Source of the DNA: Polynucleobacter corsicus
GTDB lineage: Bacteria; Pseudomonadota; Gammaproteobacteria; Burkholderiales; Burkholderiaceae
Reading direction: 5' to 3'
Length of the DNA stretch: 64,000 nucleotides
Assembly (NCBI RefSeq): GCF_018688255.1
Contig: NZ_CP061314.1
Location: 1,116,001-1,180,000, forward strand
The notes below the pieces were generated by a model that was not told where the DNA came from, searched no databases, and was given only the letters and a program-made list of their open reading frames with translations. This document shows, piece by piece, positions 1 through 8,054 of the stretch (position 1 is its first letter; each line of letters opens with the position of its first letter). The translations under genes and the position numbers were made by a program.

Positions 1-732
1 CCAAAACTCCATGTCTTCTAATGGAATGCCTGCACGTGCTGCGAGACCCATACCATCGCCGGTATTAATAAATGCGTTTGTCGATGCATCCCAAATACGA
101 CCCGCACCGCCAGTAGCCATCATGACTACTTTGGTTTCTAAAATATACACTTGGCCCGTTTCCATTTCGAGCGCAGTCACACCAACCACATCACCTGCGT
201 CATCACGAATCAAATCCAGAGCCAACCACTCAACGAAGAAGTTTGTTTTTGCACGAACGTTACGCTGGTACAAGGTATGCAACATGGCATGACCAGTACG
301 ATCCGCTGCAGCGCAAGCACGTTGGACAGCTTTCTCGCCATAGTTTGCTGTGTGTCCACCAAATGGACGCTGATAGATAGTGCCATCAGGATTGCGGTCA
401 AAAGGCATACCGTAGTGCTCAAGCTCATAAACAACTTTGGGAGCTTCGCGGCACATAAACTCGATCACGTCTTGGTCACCTAACCAGTCTGAACCTTTGA
501 TCGTGTCGTAAAAATGATAGTGCCAGTTGTCTTCACTCATATTACCGAGTGAAGCACCAATACCGCCCTGGGCAGCAACGGTATGCGAACGTGTTGGGAA
601 AACTTTAGTTAATACCGCAACATTCAGGCCAGCTTCTGCTAACTGCAAAGAAGCGCGCATACCTGAACCACCTGCACCGATAATTACCGCGTCGAACCGA
701 CGGCGTGGCAACACTTTTTTAATCGCGGTCAT
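1..732 (-). CDS. sdhA: Succinate dehydrogenase flavoprotein subunit (N-terminal part, cut by window edge)
   Basis: SdhA oxidises succinate to fumarate on covalently bound FAD in the TCA cycle and respiratory complex II, on the cytoplasmic face of the membrane. The ATG at 730-732 opens a frame that stays open to base 1, giving the first 244 residues; the rest lies beyond the left edge. Seen: the dinucleotide-binding motif GAGGSG at about residues 19-24, the FAD-attachment context RSHTVAAQGG with the linkage histidine at residue 50, and the conserved segment HYHFYDTIKGSDWLGDQ. It starts 4 bases after the sdhD stop and belongs to the sdhC-sdhD-sdhA operon. Family membership is clear. Confidence 0.97.
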   Translation of the reverse strand, partial: MTAIKKVLPRRRFDAVIIGAGGSGMRASLQLAEAGLNVAVLTKVFPTRSHTVAAQGGIGASLGNMSEDNWHYHFYDTIKGSDWLGDQDVIEFMCREAPKVVYELEHYGMPFDRNPDGTIYQRPFGGHTANYGEKAVQRACAAADRTGHAMLHTLYQRNVRAKTNFFVEWLALDLIRDDAGDVVGVTALEMETGQVYILETKVVMMATGGAGRIWDASTNAFINTGDGMGLAARAGIPLEDMEFW

Positions 733-736
733 TGAA

Positions 737-1102
737 TTACACTTTCCACAAAATTTGTACGGCATAAGCCGCACAGGCTACGAGATATAAAACAGTTAAC
801 ACTTGAAGCGTTAGACGAATGCTGACAGGCTTGATGTAATCCATCCAGACATCACGAATGCCAATCCAAGCGTGATAGAACAAGCTGATGAAAAATAATA
901 GCGTCAAGAGCTTCATGAACTGGTTGCTAAATAAGGCAGCCCAGCCCTCATAAGTCGCACTACCGGTGATGCAATAGTCCACCAAAAGAACGATCGTAAA
1001 AACTACCATCACGATGGCTGTGGCGCGCTGAATAATCCACTCTTTGAGGCCGTAATGGGCGCCAACAACTAAGCGCTTAGGTCCAATTTGATAAATAGGC
1101 AT
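737..1102 (-). CDS. sdhD: Succinate dehydrogenase membrane anchor subunit
   Basis: This is the small membrane subunit of complex II, which with SdhC anchors SdhA/SdhB and takes part in quinone and heme binding. The 121-residue product has three hydrophobic segments (about 24-46, 61-83 and 94-116). The segment HAWIGIRDVWMDYIKP between the second and third helices is the family signature. The length is normal. It lies between sdhC (25-base gap) and sdhA (4-base gap), all on the minus strand. Confidence 0.93.
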   Translation of the reverse strand: MPIYQIGPKRLVVGAHYGLKEWIIQRATAIVMVVFTIVLLVDYCITGSATYEGWAALFSNQFMKLLTLLFFISLFYHAWIGIRDVWMDYIKPVSIRLTLQVLTVLYLVACAAYAVQILWKV

Positions 1103-1127
1103 TCGATTTCCTTAAATAGAGAAGCGC

Positions 1128-1547
1128 TTAGTACAAGCCGAATAATTTGAGGCCAACAATCGCAGTTAGAGCAAGCCCTAAGCAAAATACGAAAATCGCA
1201 GAGCGGTTGGCATCAGCCTTTTCAACGCCGATCTCCAAATCCAGCAAGAGATAGCGAATTCCAGCACAAAAATGGTGCAAAAAAGACCAAATCAACCCAA
1301 GAAGAACAATTTTTGCTAGCGCATGACCGGTAATTGACTGAAAGGTTTGATAACTCATCTCAGAAGCTAAGCTTTGATCTAAGAGGTAAAGCAAGAATGG
1401 CAACATCAAGAACAGGGCAGCTCCACTGATGCGGTGAAGAATGGAAACTTTCCCAGCCCAAGGAAGGCGGTACTTGATCAACTGAGCAAGACCAATATTT
1501 CGGAAAACGGGTCTGTCTTTTTTTACATTTTGCTGTGCGTCAACCAT
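1128..1547 (-). CDS. sdhC: Succinate dehydrogenase cytochrome b556 subunit
   Basis: SdhC is the heme b and quinone-binding membrane subunit of complex II and the first gene of the sdh operon. The product is 139 residues from the ATG at 1545-1547. A longer reading from an upstream TTG adds four residues but is less likely. Seen: an N-terminal segment with SILHRISGAALFLM, three membrane helices, and the heme-ligand signature HHFCAGIRYLLLD. It is preceded by a 141-base gap after the co-oriented GntR gene; a TAGAAT-like -10 box lies at 1603-1608 and a perfect 10-base palindrome (TGTTGCAACA) at 1592-1601, so the operon probably has its own promoter. Confidence 0.94.
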   Translation of the reverse strand: MVDAQQNVKKDRPVFRNIGLAQLIKYRLPWAGKVSILHRISGAALFLMLPFLLYLLDQSLASEMSYQTFQSITGHALAKIVLLGLIWSFLHHFCAGIRYLLLDLEIGVEKADANRSAIFVFCLGLALTAIVGLKLFGLY

Positions 1548-1591
1548 GGGCAATCTCAATCTTTCGGTGGAGGTTCAGTGCGGTTTTGTTG

Positions 1592-1608
1592 TGTTGCAAC
1601 ATATTCTA
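1592..1608 (-). promoter_or_regulatory. Possible sdh operon promoter region with small palindrome
   Basis: On the minus strand a TAGAAT hexamer (1603-1608) stands about 55 bases upstream of the sdhC start. The perfect palindrome TGTTGCAACA (1592-1601) lies just downstream, where the transcript would begin. No good -35 box is visible at the right distance, which would fit an activated or weak promoter. This rests on pattern only. Confidence 0.3.
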
Positions 1609-1688
1609 TTAGAAACCTGCGGTTGGTGGGGACTTTTTAGCGTTTAAGGGGGTTAAAAACTGGTTTTTGCTGATTTTGAGTGTACAAC

Positions 1689-2426
1689 CTAGTTCAATTT
1701 ATTATCGTAATGCTGGCCATCAGTGTCATATCTAGCGCGTCGAATTTCTACTGGTTTATTCCCGTAGGTAAAAGCCACACGCTCTACAGAAAGTAAGGCG
1801 GCACCCTCTGAAACTTGCAGGTATTTAGCGAGGTTTGGGCCTGCCAACACGGCCTTGATTTTTTCCTCTGCCCGAACCATATGCGTGGCATATTTAGACT
1901 CATAAAAGGCGTACATCGGACCAGGCCAAGCATTGAGAGTCTCTAAATTTAGACCCTTAAAGCGGGCCTCTGGTAGCCAAATTTCTTCAAAAACGATAGG
2001 TTGACCTGCAGAGCTTTGTACTCGGTCGATCCGAATAATCAAATCATCCGGCTTTAGCTCAAGCAACTGAGCAATATAGGGTTCTGATTTGATGTTCTCG
2101 CAGGCTAAAAACTGGTTTTTCAGAAGCAACTTCTCACCAGAATCCGGCTCTAAACGCAAAAAACGGTACTGGAAGTCTTCCTCTTGGTGAGTTGCCACAA
2201 AGGTACCCTTGCCCTGGCGACGTACTAGCAAGTTTTGGGCAGCTAACTCATCAATCGCCTTGCGAACAGTTCCCTGGCTCACCGCATAACGCGCTGCAAG
2301 CTCCATCTCACTAGGGATTGCATCACCGGGCAACCACTCAGAAGCCTGCAAACTCGCCAAAATCATGGCTTTAATCTGCTCATAAAGTGGGCTAAATGAA
2401 GCAATGGGTTCGGATATCAGGGACAA
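1689..2426 (-). CDS. GntR family transcriptional regulator (HutC/UTRA type)
   Basis: This is a DNA-binding regulator of 245 residues. The N-terminal winged helix (about 12-80) contains the GntR signature LPSEMELAARY-like stretch (here IPSEMELAARYAVSQGTVRKAI). The C-terminal part (about 85-240) reads as a UTRA ligand-binding domain of the HutC/FarR class. The start is a TTG at 2424-2426 with a GGAG ribosome binding site at 2432-2435; no in-frame ATG exists before the DNA-binding domain. It is divergent from mdh and upstream of sdhCDA on the same strand, a common betaproteobacterial arrangement, so control of TCA genes is plausible. A 20-base palindrome in the shared promoter region is its likely operator. 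The ligand is unknown. Confidence 0.88.
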   Translation of the reverse strand: MSLISEPIASFSPLYEQIKAMILASLQASEWLPGDAIPSEMELAARYAVSQGTVRKAIDELAAQNLLVRRQGKGTFVATHQEEDFQYRFLRLEPDSGEKLLLKNQFLACENIKSEPYIAQLLELKPDDLIIRIDRVQSSAGQPIVFEEIWLPEARFKGLNLETLNAWPGPMYAFYESKYATHMVRAEEKIKAVLAGPNLAKYLQVSEGAALLSVERVAFTYGNKPVEIRRARYDTDGQHYDNKLN

Positions 2427-2458
2427 ATTAGCTCCAGGACAACTGATGTTGGATAAAA

Positions 2459-2487
2459 TTGAGGCTTATCTCATATCTTATATAAGA
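2459..2487 (+). promoter_or_regulatory. Putative mdh promoter, overlapping a divergent promoter for the GntR gene
   Basis: On the plus strand, TTGAGG (2459-2464), 16 bases and TATAAG (2481-2486) form a sigma-70-like promoter about 90 bases ahead of mdh. On the minus strand, TTTACA, 16 bases and TATAAG use the same palindromic core in the other direction toward the GntR gene. The -10 boxes of the two promoters therefore overlap. Predicted by eye only. Confidence 0.45.
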
Positions 2488-2491
2488 CATG
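2472..2491. promoter_or_regulatory. 20-base near-perfect palindrome, candidate GntR operator
   Basis: CATATCTTATATAAGACATG is an inverted repeat of ten bases per arm with one mismatched pair and no spacer. It covers the overlapping -10 boxes of mdh and the GntR gene. GntR/HutC dimers usually bind palindromes of this size near their own promoter, so autoregulation plus control of mdh is a reasonable inference. Confidence 0.5.
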
Positions 2492-2573
2492 GTGATAGTG
2501 TAAATGGAAAAGCCCATACACTTGAATGGATAATAGAAAAATAGTTAATTAACCTCAACTGGAGTTATTAGTA

Positions 2574-3563
2574 ATGGCAAAAGCCCCAATGCGTGTTGCA
2601 GTCACCGGTGCAGCCGGTCAAATCGGATATTCCCTCCTCTTTCGTATCGCTAATGGCGACTTGTTGGGCAAAGATCAACCAGTGATTCTGCAGTTACTAG
2701 AAATTCCAGACGAAAAAGCTCAAAAAGCCCTTGCTGGGGTAATGATGGAGCTCGAAGACTGTGCATTCCCCCTCTTGGCAGGCATGACAGCGCACTCCGA
2801 CCCAATGACAGCATTCAAAGATATCGATGTTGCTCTATTGGTCGGCGCACGTCCACGCGGCCCAGGCATGGAGCGCAAAGATTTGCTCTCAGCCAATGCA
2901 CAGATTTTCACAGCACAAGGCAAAGCATTGAATGCCGTAGCTAAGAAAACCGTCAAAGTATTGGTTGTTGGTAATCCAGCAAATACCAATGCCTATATCG
3001 CCATGAAATCTGCACCAGATATTCCTGCGAAGAATTTCACAGCGATGTTGCGCTTGGATCACAACCGTGCGCTATCACAATTGGCTAACAAGCTGAATAA
3101 GCCTGTTGCTGATATCGAGAAATTGGTGGTTTGGGGTAACCATAGCCCAACAATGTACCCAGACTATCGCTTTGCGACCATCGATGGTAAGTCTGTCAAA
3201 GACAGCATCAACGATGCAGCATGGAATAAAGACACTTTCATTCCTACTGTTGGTAAACGCGGCGCCGCCATTATTGAAGCGCGTGGACTTTCTTCTGCAG
3301 CATCTGCAGCGAACGCAGCAATAGATCATGTACGCGATTGGGTTCTCGGTACCAATGGTAAGTGGGTCACTATGGGTATTGCATCCAAAGGCGAATACGG
3401 TATCCCTGCTGAAGTAATCTACGGCTATCCAGTAGTTTGCGAGAATGGTGAATACAAGATGGTCGAAGGTTTAGAAATTGATGAGTTCTCTCGCGAACGC
3501 ATGAACCACACGCTCAATGAATTGCTTGAAGAGCAAGCTGGCGTTAAGCATCTCCTCTCATAA
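2574..3563 (+). CDS. mdh: Malate dehydrogenase (NAD-dependent)
   Basis: Mdh interconverts malate and oxaloacetate with NAD in the TCA cycle, in the cytoplasm. The 329-residue product has the nucleotide-binding loop TGAAGQIGYSL (about 11-21), the substrate-arginine loop GARPRGPGMERKDLL (91-105), the VVGNPANTNA segment, and the catalytic pair Asp162 (LDHNR) and His190 (WGNHS). The start ATG has GGAG 10 bases upstream. It belongs to the cytosolic-type MDH branch common in betaproteobacteria. A small exported-protein gene follows after 12 bases and is probably co-transcribed. Confidence 0.97.
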   Translation: MAKAPMRVAVTGAAGQIGYSLLFRIANGDLLGKDQPVILQLLEIPDEKAQKALAGVMMELEDCAFPLLAGMTAHSDPMTAFKDIDVALLVGARPRGPGMERKDLLSANAQIFTAQGKALNAVAKKTVKVLVVGNPANTNAYIAMKSAPDIPAKNFTAMLRLDHNRALSQLANKLNKPVADIEKLVVWGNHSPTMYPDYRFATIDGKSVKDSINDAAWNKDTFIPTVGKRGAAIIEARGLSSAASAANAAIDHVRDWVLGTNGKWVTMGIASKGEYGIPAEVIYGYPVVCENGEYKMVEGLEIDEFSRERMNHTLNELLEEQAGVKHLLS

Positions 3564-3575
3564 GGATTTATACAT

Positions 3576-3950
3576 ATGAAGCAAACCCTTCTCATCACTA
3601 GCTTGCTTGTAGTCGGCCTTTTAGGTTCGGCCCCAGTCACTGCTAGCGAAGAAGTATCTACTTGGACTTGTAGCGAAAGTAAGCAATTTAAAACTTCAGG
3701 TACAACGGAAACGATTCGCCTTACCTGGGAATCCAAAACGTTTGACTTGAAGCGCGAAAATTCTCTACCGGGAAGCTTGCGTTACAAAAATGCCATCACT
3801 GGACACGATCTTGTAGTGTTGGGTAATAAGGCAATGCTGTTCAATATTAAGTCTGGAACTCGCCTGGCTGATTTTTGCCAAACAGCAGAAATGAAAACTG
3901 GCAAGCTCCCGCACTTGTTTGCAAATTCGGAGCCGTTTGTACAGAACTAA
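3576..3950 (+). CDS. Small exported protein, MliC-like (lysozyme-inhibitor-like) domain
   Basis: The 124-residue product starts with a clear signal peptide (residues 1 to about 23, core LLITSLLVVGLLGSAPVTA). The mature part has only two cysteines, at 32 (WTCSES) and 101 (ADFC). A central segment LPGSLRYKNAITGHDLVVLGNKAMLF recalls the MliC/PliC pattern, which has a Ser-Gly-x-x-Tyr turn, a strand, a Lys-Gly-like turn and a closing cysteine. MliC proteins block host or environmental c-type lysozymes in the periplasm. The match is by eye and the second motif is imperfect (GNK rather than KGD/E), so the role is tentative. The gene lies 12 bases behind mdh and ahead of a strong terminator. Confidence 0.6.
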   Translation: MKQTLLITSLLVVGLLGSAPVTASEEVSTWTCSESKQFKTSGTTETIRLTWESKTFDLKRENSLPGSLRYKNAITGHDLVVLGNKAMLFNIKSGTRLADFCQTAEMKTGKLPHLFANSEPFVQN

Positions 3951-3967
3951 AAGTAGTGTTTCATAGT

Positions 3968-3996
3968 AAAAAAGCCGAGATATTCTCGGCTTTTTT
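3968..3996. terminator. Bidirectional rho-independent terminator
   Basis: A perfect 13-base stem (3968-3980 with 3984-3996) closes on a TAT loop, with six A before and six T after the GC part. It lies between the convergent mdh unit (plus) and the DUF2863 gene (minus) and can serve both. Confidence 0.9.
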
Positions 3997-4033
3997 ATTG
4001 CTCTCTTTCGGTTTGAAAGCTGACTGAATTTAC

Positions 4034-5245
4034 TTAATGAAACAAGGGTTGCTGCATCGGCGCATCATCTGGTAACTCAGCATGCACAGCATCACCCGAT
4101 CGGTCAGGAAACAGCGGCGCTCCACAGTCATCACAAAGCTCTGGGTCAAAGAGCATTGCATGGCGGAAGACGTCTTCCACACCAGCATTACGAAGTGCGT
4201 CTGCAATTCGCTTCATCGGACTTTCATCGTCAGACAAATCATTGAGCGCATCATTGGCAACACTCTCACGATCATACAAAGGCCAAATTACTCCGTACAC
4301 CACTTCAGCAGAGCCTTTTAAGCTAAAAGAAATTCGATACTCATCAGCCTGATCTTCACCGAACGCTCCCACAACGCAGGACAATCCAGCAGGCATCACA
4401 CCGAGAGTGCTCTCAAGAAAATTCACGGCAGCTCGAATGCTCAATGGACGCACTTGTTTATCGGCCAACCGACAGTTGGTAAAGTACGCCTCTGGCAATA
4501 AAAGCTCAAACTCGCAACCCGGCAAGAGTGTAGCAATTAGTTCTTGCATCGCATTTTGCCAACCAATTAAGCTCATGCCGCGCTCTTGACGTGTTGGCGC
4601 CTCAGCTTGCCAACGGAACAAGGGCATGCCAGAAGGAGCGGCAACGGCTGCGATGATAAAACGTGGATCAGCTAAAACCGCAATGGTCTCTGACATATCG
4701 CGAAGCTCTATCTTTACTTCACTGGCAGTAATGGCGGCGCTAGATAAAGCCTCGGTTAGTAAACGCGTTTGGCAATGGGAGTGCGGCATTTGATCAATAC
4801 TGTACAACCAGGGAACAATCGCTAAGCGTGTGTCCGTAGAAGCTATTGAACTATGTAATGCAGCGGCAGTAGATTCAATCACATTCACTGGTAATGCCCC
4901 AGAGGGAATCTGATAGCGGGTGTGAGCAACGATTGGTAAAGCCAATAGCAGCACATCCCAATGCTGACCCTCATGTTCCATGACTAAGGATTCGGCCAGC
5001 GTCTCCGCACAATCAGCAAGGACCTCGAAAGCTAGTGTATTAATGCGAAACGTTTGATCTAAGGAAGCATCGATTACATTTTGGTTTTGGCTTTTGAGCA
5101 GGCGCATTAAGCGAACATTTAAGCGCTCTTCCCAAAATTGATCTTCAATATGACTGCCAGAGGCCGCCAAAGAGATAGCGTCAGCTACAAGGCGCTCAAC
5201 ATCTGGTGAAGCGCGTTGCGAGGATTTAGTGCGATGAACAGCCAT
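4034..5245 (-). CDS. DUF2863 family protein
   Basis: This is a 403-residue soluble protein typical of Burkholderiales and recognised as the DUF2863 type from its start (HRTKSSQRASPDVERLVADAIS) and its overall length; no function is established. No membrane segment or signal peptide is seen. The C-terminal end carries a CDDCGAPLFPDRSGD segment with a Cys-x-x-Cys pair that could bind zinc. The start has a good AGGAGAG site upstream. It follows yaaA by 11 bases on the same strand, so the two are probably one transcript. Confidence 0.8.
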   Translation of the reverse strand: MAVHRTKSSQRASPDVERLVADAISLAASGSHIEDQFWEERLNVRLMRLLKSQNQNVIDASLDQTFRINTLAFEVLADCAETLAESLVMEHEGQHWDVLLLALPIVAHTRYQIPSGALPVNVIESTAAALHSSIASTDTRLAIVPWLYSIDQMPHSHCQTRLLTEALSSAAITASEVKIELRDMSETIAVLADPRFIIAAVAAPSGMPLFRWQAEAPTRQERGMSLIGWQNAMQELIATLLPGCEFELLLPEAYFTNCRLADKQVRPLSIRAAVNFLESTLGVMPAGLSCVVGAFGEDQADEYRISFSLKGSAEVVYGVIWPLYDRESVANDALNDLSDDESPMKRIADALRNAGVEDVFRHAMLFDPELCDDCGAPLFPDRSGDAVHAELPDDAPMQQPLFH

Positions 5246-5256
5246 GGTGCACTCTC

Positions 5257-6033
5257 CTACTTTCTTTCAGGACGTCTAAATAAAGGTTTTTCTGGTTTAG
5301 ATTCGGAGGCAACATATTTGTAACCATCCAAATTGAAACCCTTTAAATCTGCAGGATCCGTGATCCGATTTTCAACCACATAGCGGGCCATTAATCCCCT
5401 AGCTCGCTTGGCGTAAAAGGAGATGATCTTGTATTTACCATCCTTACCATCTTGAAATACCGGAGAAATCACCGGGCAATCCAAGTTTTTGGCTTGCAAT
5501 ACCTTGAAATATTCTTCAGAAGCTAAATTGAGAAGCACTGGTTTTTTTTGCTGCTCCAATACTTTCTTTAGTGAATCGGTCACACGCTCACCCCAAAAAG
5601 CGTATAGATCCTTGCCTCGAGCATTCTTGAGGGAGGTGCCCATCTCTAGGCGGTAAGGCTGCATTAAATCTAAAGGACGAAGAGCGCCATACAAGCCTGA
5701 CAAGATGCGAAGATGATCTTGCGCAAAATCCATGGCTTTGGAATTCAGTGTCTTGACATCAAATCCGTCGTAGACATCACCATCAAAAGCATAAATAGCT
5801 GGTTTGCTATTGGCATCCGTAAATTTCTTAGACCAATCACGATAGCGGCCCACATTCAATGCCGCCAACTGGTCCGAGAGACCCATCAAATCAGCGACCT
5901 CTTGAGGCGAGAGCTTCTTGAGATCGGCTATCAACTTGGCTGATTCCGAGACAAACTCGGGCAAGGTTGGAGCTTTGACCTTGGCTGGGGTTTTGTAATC
6001 TAGGGATTTCGCGGGTGAAAGAACGATCAACAT
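5257..6033 (-). CDS. yaaA: Peroxide stress protein YaaA (DUF328)
   Basis: YaaA lowers intracellular free iron and protects DNA and protein during hydrogen peroxide stress; it binds DNA in structural studies. The 258-residue product shows the family start MLIVLSPAKSLDY, the segment AIYAFDGDVYDGFD (about 80-93), the PYRLEMGTSL stretch and the ISFYAKRARGLMARY block near the end, which holds the basic residues typical of the family. The length is normal. It is first in a two-gene unit with the DUF2863 gene. Confidence 0.95.
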   Translation of the reverse strand: MLIVLSPAKSLDYKTPAKVKAPTLPEFVSESAKLIADLKKLSPQEVADLMGLSDQLAALNVGRYRDWSKKFTDANSKPAIYAFDGDVYDGFDVKTLNSKAMDFAQDHLRILSGLYGALRPLDLMQPYRLEMGTSLKNARGKDLYAFWGERVTDSLKKVLEQQKKPVLLNLASEEYFKVLQAKNLDCPVISPVFQDGKDGKYKIISFYAKRARGLMARYVVENRITDPADLKGFNLDGYKYVASESKPEKPLFRRPERK

Positions 6034-6101
6034 GGCACAATTTGAAGATGAATTTCTACCATTCTAGCGACTACCTCCCTTATTTGCCCTAAACCGCCTG
6101 A

Positions 6102-7316
6102 ATGGACCAAAACATCGCCCTAAGCCCAGCATTTCCAAGTCGCCTACCCAAGGTAAGTACAACCGTGTTTACGATCATGTCAGCCCTCGCTGCCAAACAT
6201 CAAGCGATTAACTTAGGCCAAGGTTTTCCGGATTTTCCCTGCGATCGAAAGCTGATATCCGAGGTTCATGCAGCCATGCTGGCTGATCACAATCAATATC
6301 CACCGATGATGGGAATTGCAGAGCTACGCCAGGGTGTGTCACAAAAAATATCCGCTTTATATGGTCATGATTACGATCCTGATACAGAGATCACCATTAC
6401 TGCCGGCGGTACTCAAGGAATTATGACCGCCATTTTGTGCTGCGTCAGTCCAGGCGATGAAGTGGTCATCATTGAACCGGCCTACGATAGCTATCGTCCA
6501 TCCATTGATCTGGCCGGAGGTAAAACTGTTGCCGTATCTTTGACCGCCAATCTTGATGATCAAGGTATGGTGAGTTCTTACTCAATACCTTGGGATGATC
6601 TAGCAAAAGCAATCAATACAAAAACGCGGCTCGTCATGATCAATACACCGCATAATCCAATCGGTATGGTGTGGCAGAAACCCGATCTTGAGCGCTTAGC
6701 AAATTTAGTCAGGGATACCAATGCACTCATCTTGAGCGACGAGGTCTACGAGCATATGGTGTTTGATGGACATCAACACATCAGCATTGCAAGTCATCCT
6801 GAATTAGCAGCGCGAAGTTTTCTAGTATCCAGTTTTGGCAAGACCTACCATGTCACCGGCTGGAAGATGGGCTATGTAGCGGCTCCTGCAGCGATGATGG
6901 CCGAGTTTCGTAAGGTGCATCAGTTCAACGTGTTTACAGTAAATACACCAATGCAATATGGCCTTGCTGAGTACCTCAAGAATCCAGATCACTACTTAGG
7001 ATTGCCCACTTTTTATCAAGCCAAGCGGGATTACTTTCGTAAAGGTTTACAGCACACTCAGTTCAAGTTACTACCGGCGCCGGCAAGCTATTTTCAGTGT
7101 GTCAATTACACCGAGCTCGGCATCCCCCAGGCCAAGTTTAGCGAAGCCAATTTTTGCTCCTGGTTAACTACTGAAATTGGCGTAGCTGCTATTCCAATCT
7201 CTGCCTTTTACGCCAAACCAGTGGAGTCAGGTGTAATTCGTTTTTGTTTTGCTAAAGAAGAAAAGACGCTTTCAACAGCATTAGAGCGTTTACAAACCCT
7301 ACAAATGAGGAATTAA
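6102..7316 (+). CDS. Class I/II pyridoxal-phosphate aminotransferase (methionine/YbdL-type)
   Basis: This is a fold-type I aminotransferase of 404 residues. Seen: the INLGQGFPDFP entry (37-46), the PLP-phosphate loop AGGTQGI (101-107), NTPHNPIGMV (181-190), SDEVYEHMVF (212-221), and the PLP lysine Lys247 in SSFGKTYHVTGWKMGY. The NLGQGFPDF type and overall similarity point to the YbdL/kynurenine aminotransferase group, often annotated methionine aminotransferase. The exact amino donor cannot be read from sequence. It is the first of three tightly spaced plus-strand genes with a GST and a 3-hydroxyacyl-CoA dehydrogenase. Confidence 0.9.
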   Translation: MDQNIALSPAFPSRLPKVSTTVFTIMSALAAKHQAINLGQGFPDFPCDRKLISEVHAAMLADHNQYPPMMGIAELRQGVSQKISALYGHDYDPDTEITITAGGTQGIMTAILCCVSPGDEVVIIEPAYDSYRPSIDLAGGKTVAVSLTANLDDQGMVSSYSIPWDDLAKAINTKTRLVMINTPHNPIGMVWQKPDLERLANLVRDTNALILSDEVYEHMVFDGHQHISIASHPELAARSFLVSSFGKTYHVTGWKMGYVAAPAAMMAEFRKVHQFNVFTVNTPMQYGLAEYLKNPDHYLGLPTFYQAKRDYFRKGLQHTQFKLLPAPASYFQCVNYTELGIPQAKFSEANFCSWLTTEIGVAAIPISAFYAKPVESGVIRFCFAKEEKTLSTALERLQTLQMRN

Positions 7317-7318
7317 TC

Positions 7319-8053
7319 GTGGCGATAAGCAAACCCAATAAAGACATCATTGATGTTTACAGCTGGCCAACACCAAATGGACATAAGGTTCATATCATGC
7401 TCGAGGAGTGTGGCTATAAGTTAGGCAAAGATTGGATTGCACATCCGATTGATATTGGCGCTGGCGACCAGTTTAAGAAAGACTTCTTGGCGATCAGCCC
7501 AAATAACAAGATTCCAGCCATCACTGATCCAAATGGACCCGATGGCAAACCTATCCATCTCTTCGAATCCGGTGCAATCTTGCTATATCTGGCCGCGAAA
7601 ACAGGAAAGTTTTTGCCTAAATCTACCCGAGGCAAATATGAGGTGCTGCAATGGCTCATGTTCCAAATGGGAGGCTTGGGGCCACTTTTAGGGCAAAACC
7701 ACCACTTTCGAATTTACGCCCCGGAGAAAATTGATTACGCGATTAATCGTTACACCAATGAAGCTAAGCGCTTATATGGAGTAATAGATCACCAACTGAA
7801 AGATAATGCTTATATTGCTGGCAAAAGTTACTCTATTGCAGACATTGCTATCTTTCCTTGGACGCGTAACTGGAAGAACCAGGGTATTGATATCAATGAA
7901 TATCCTCATTTCAAGCGTTGGTTTGAAATGATTGGTGAGCGCCCTGCCGTTAAGCGTGGCGTTGAAGTATTAACTGCATTACGCAAACCCTTGCACGATG
8001 ACAAAGCAAGAGAACAATTATTTGGTTCATCACAGTATCAAAAAAGGAAATAG
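7319..8053 (+). CDS. Glutathione S-transferase, YghU/YfcG (nu-class) type
   Basis: The 244-residue product has a thioredoxin-fold N-terminus (about 10-95) with YSWPTPNGHKVHIMLEE, the TPNG motif that supplies the catalytic Thr/Asn in the Ure2p-like disulfide-bond reductase GSTs, and the glutathione-binding turn NNKIPAI...ESGAILLYLA. The helical C-terminal domain includes YIAGKSYSIADIAIFPW. It starts with GTG two bases after the aminotransferase stop. The likely role is glutathione-dependent peroxide or disulfide reduction in the cytoplasm; the substrate is not known. Confidence 0.92.
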   Translation: MAISKPNKDIIDVYSWPTPNGHKVHIMLEECGYKLGKDWIAHPIDIGAGDQFKKDFLAISPNNKIPAITDPNGPDGKPIHLFESGAILLYLAAKTGKFLPKSTRGKYEVLQWLMFQMGGLGPLLGQNHHFRIYAPEKIDYAINRYTNEAKRLYGVIDHQLKDNAYIAGKSYSIADIAIFPWTRNWKNQGIDINEYPHFKRWFEMIGERPAVKRGVEVLTALRKPLHDDKAREQLFGSSQYQKRK

Positions 8054-8054
8054 C

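Noticed and set aside
11..483. Several frames on both strands in the first 500 bases.
   Set aside because: They are antisense or out-of-frame shadows of sdhA, whose own frame is open to the window edge and fully conserved.
7998..8054. Extension of the 3-hydroxybutyryl-CoA dehydrogenase start into the GST gene.
   Set aside because: The ATG at 8055 has a good ribosome binding site and matches the family start.
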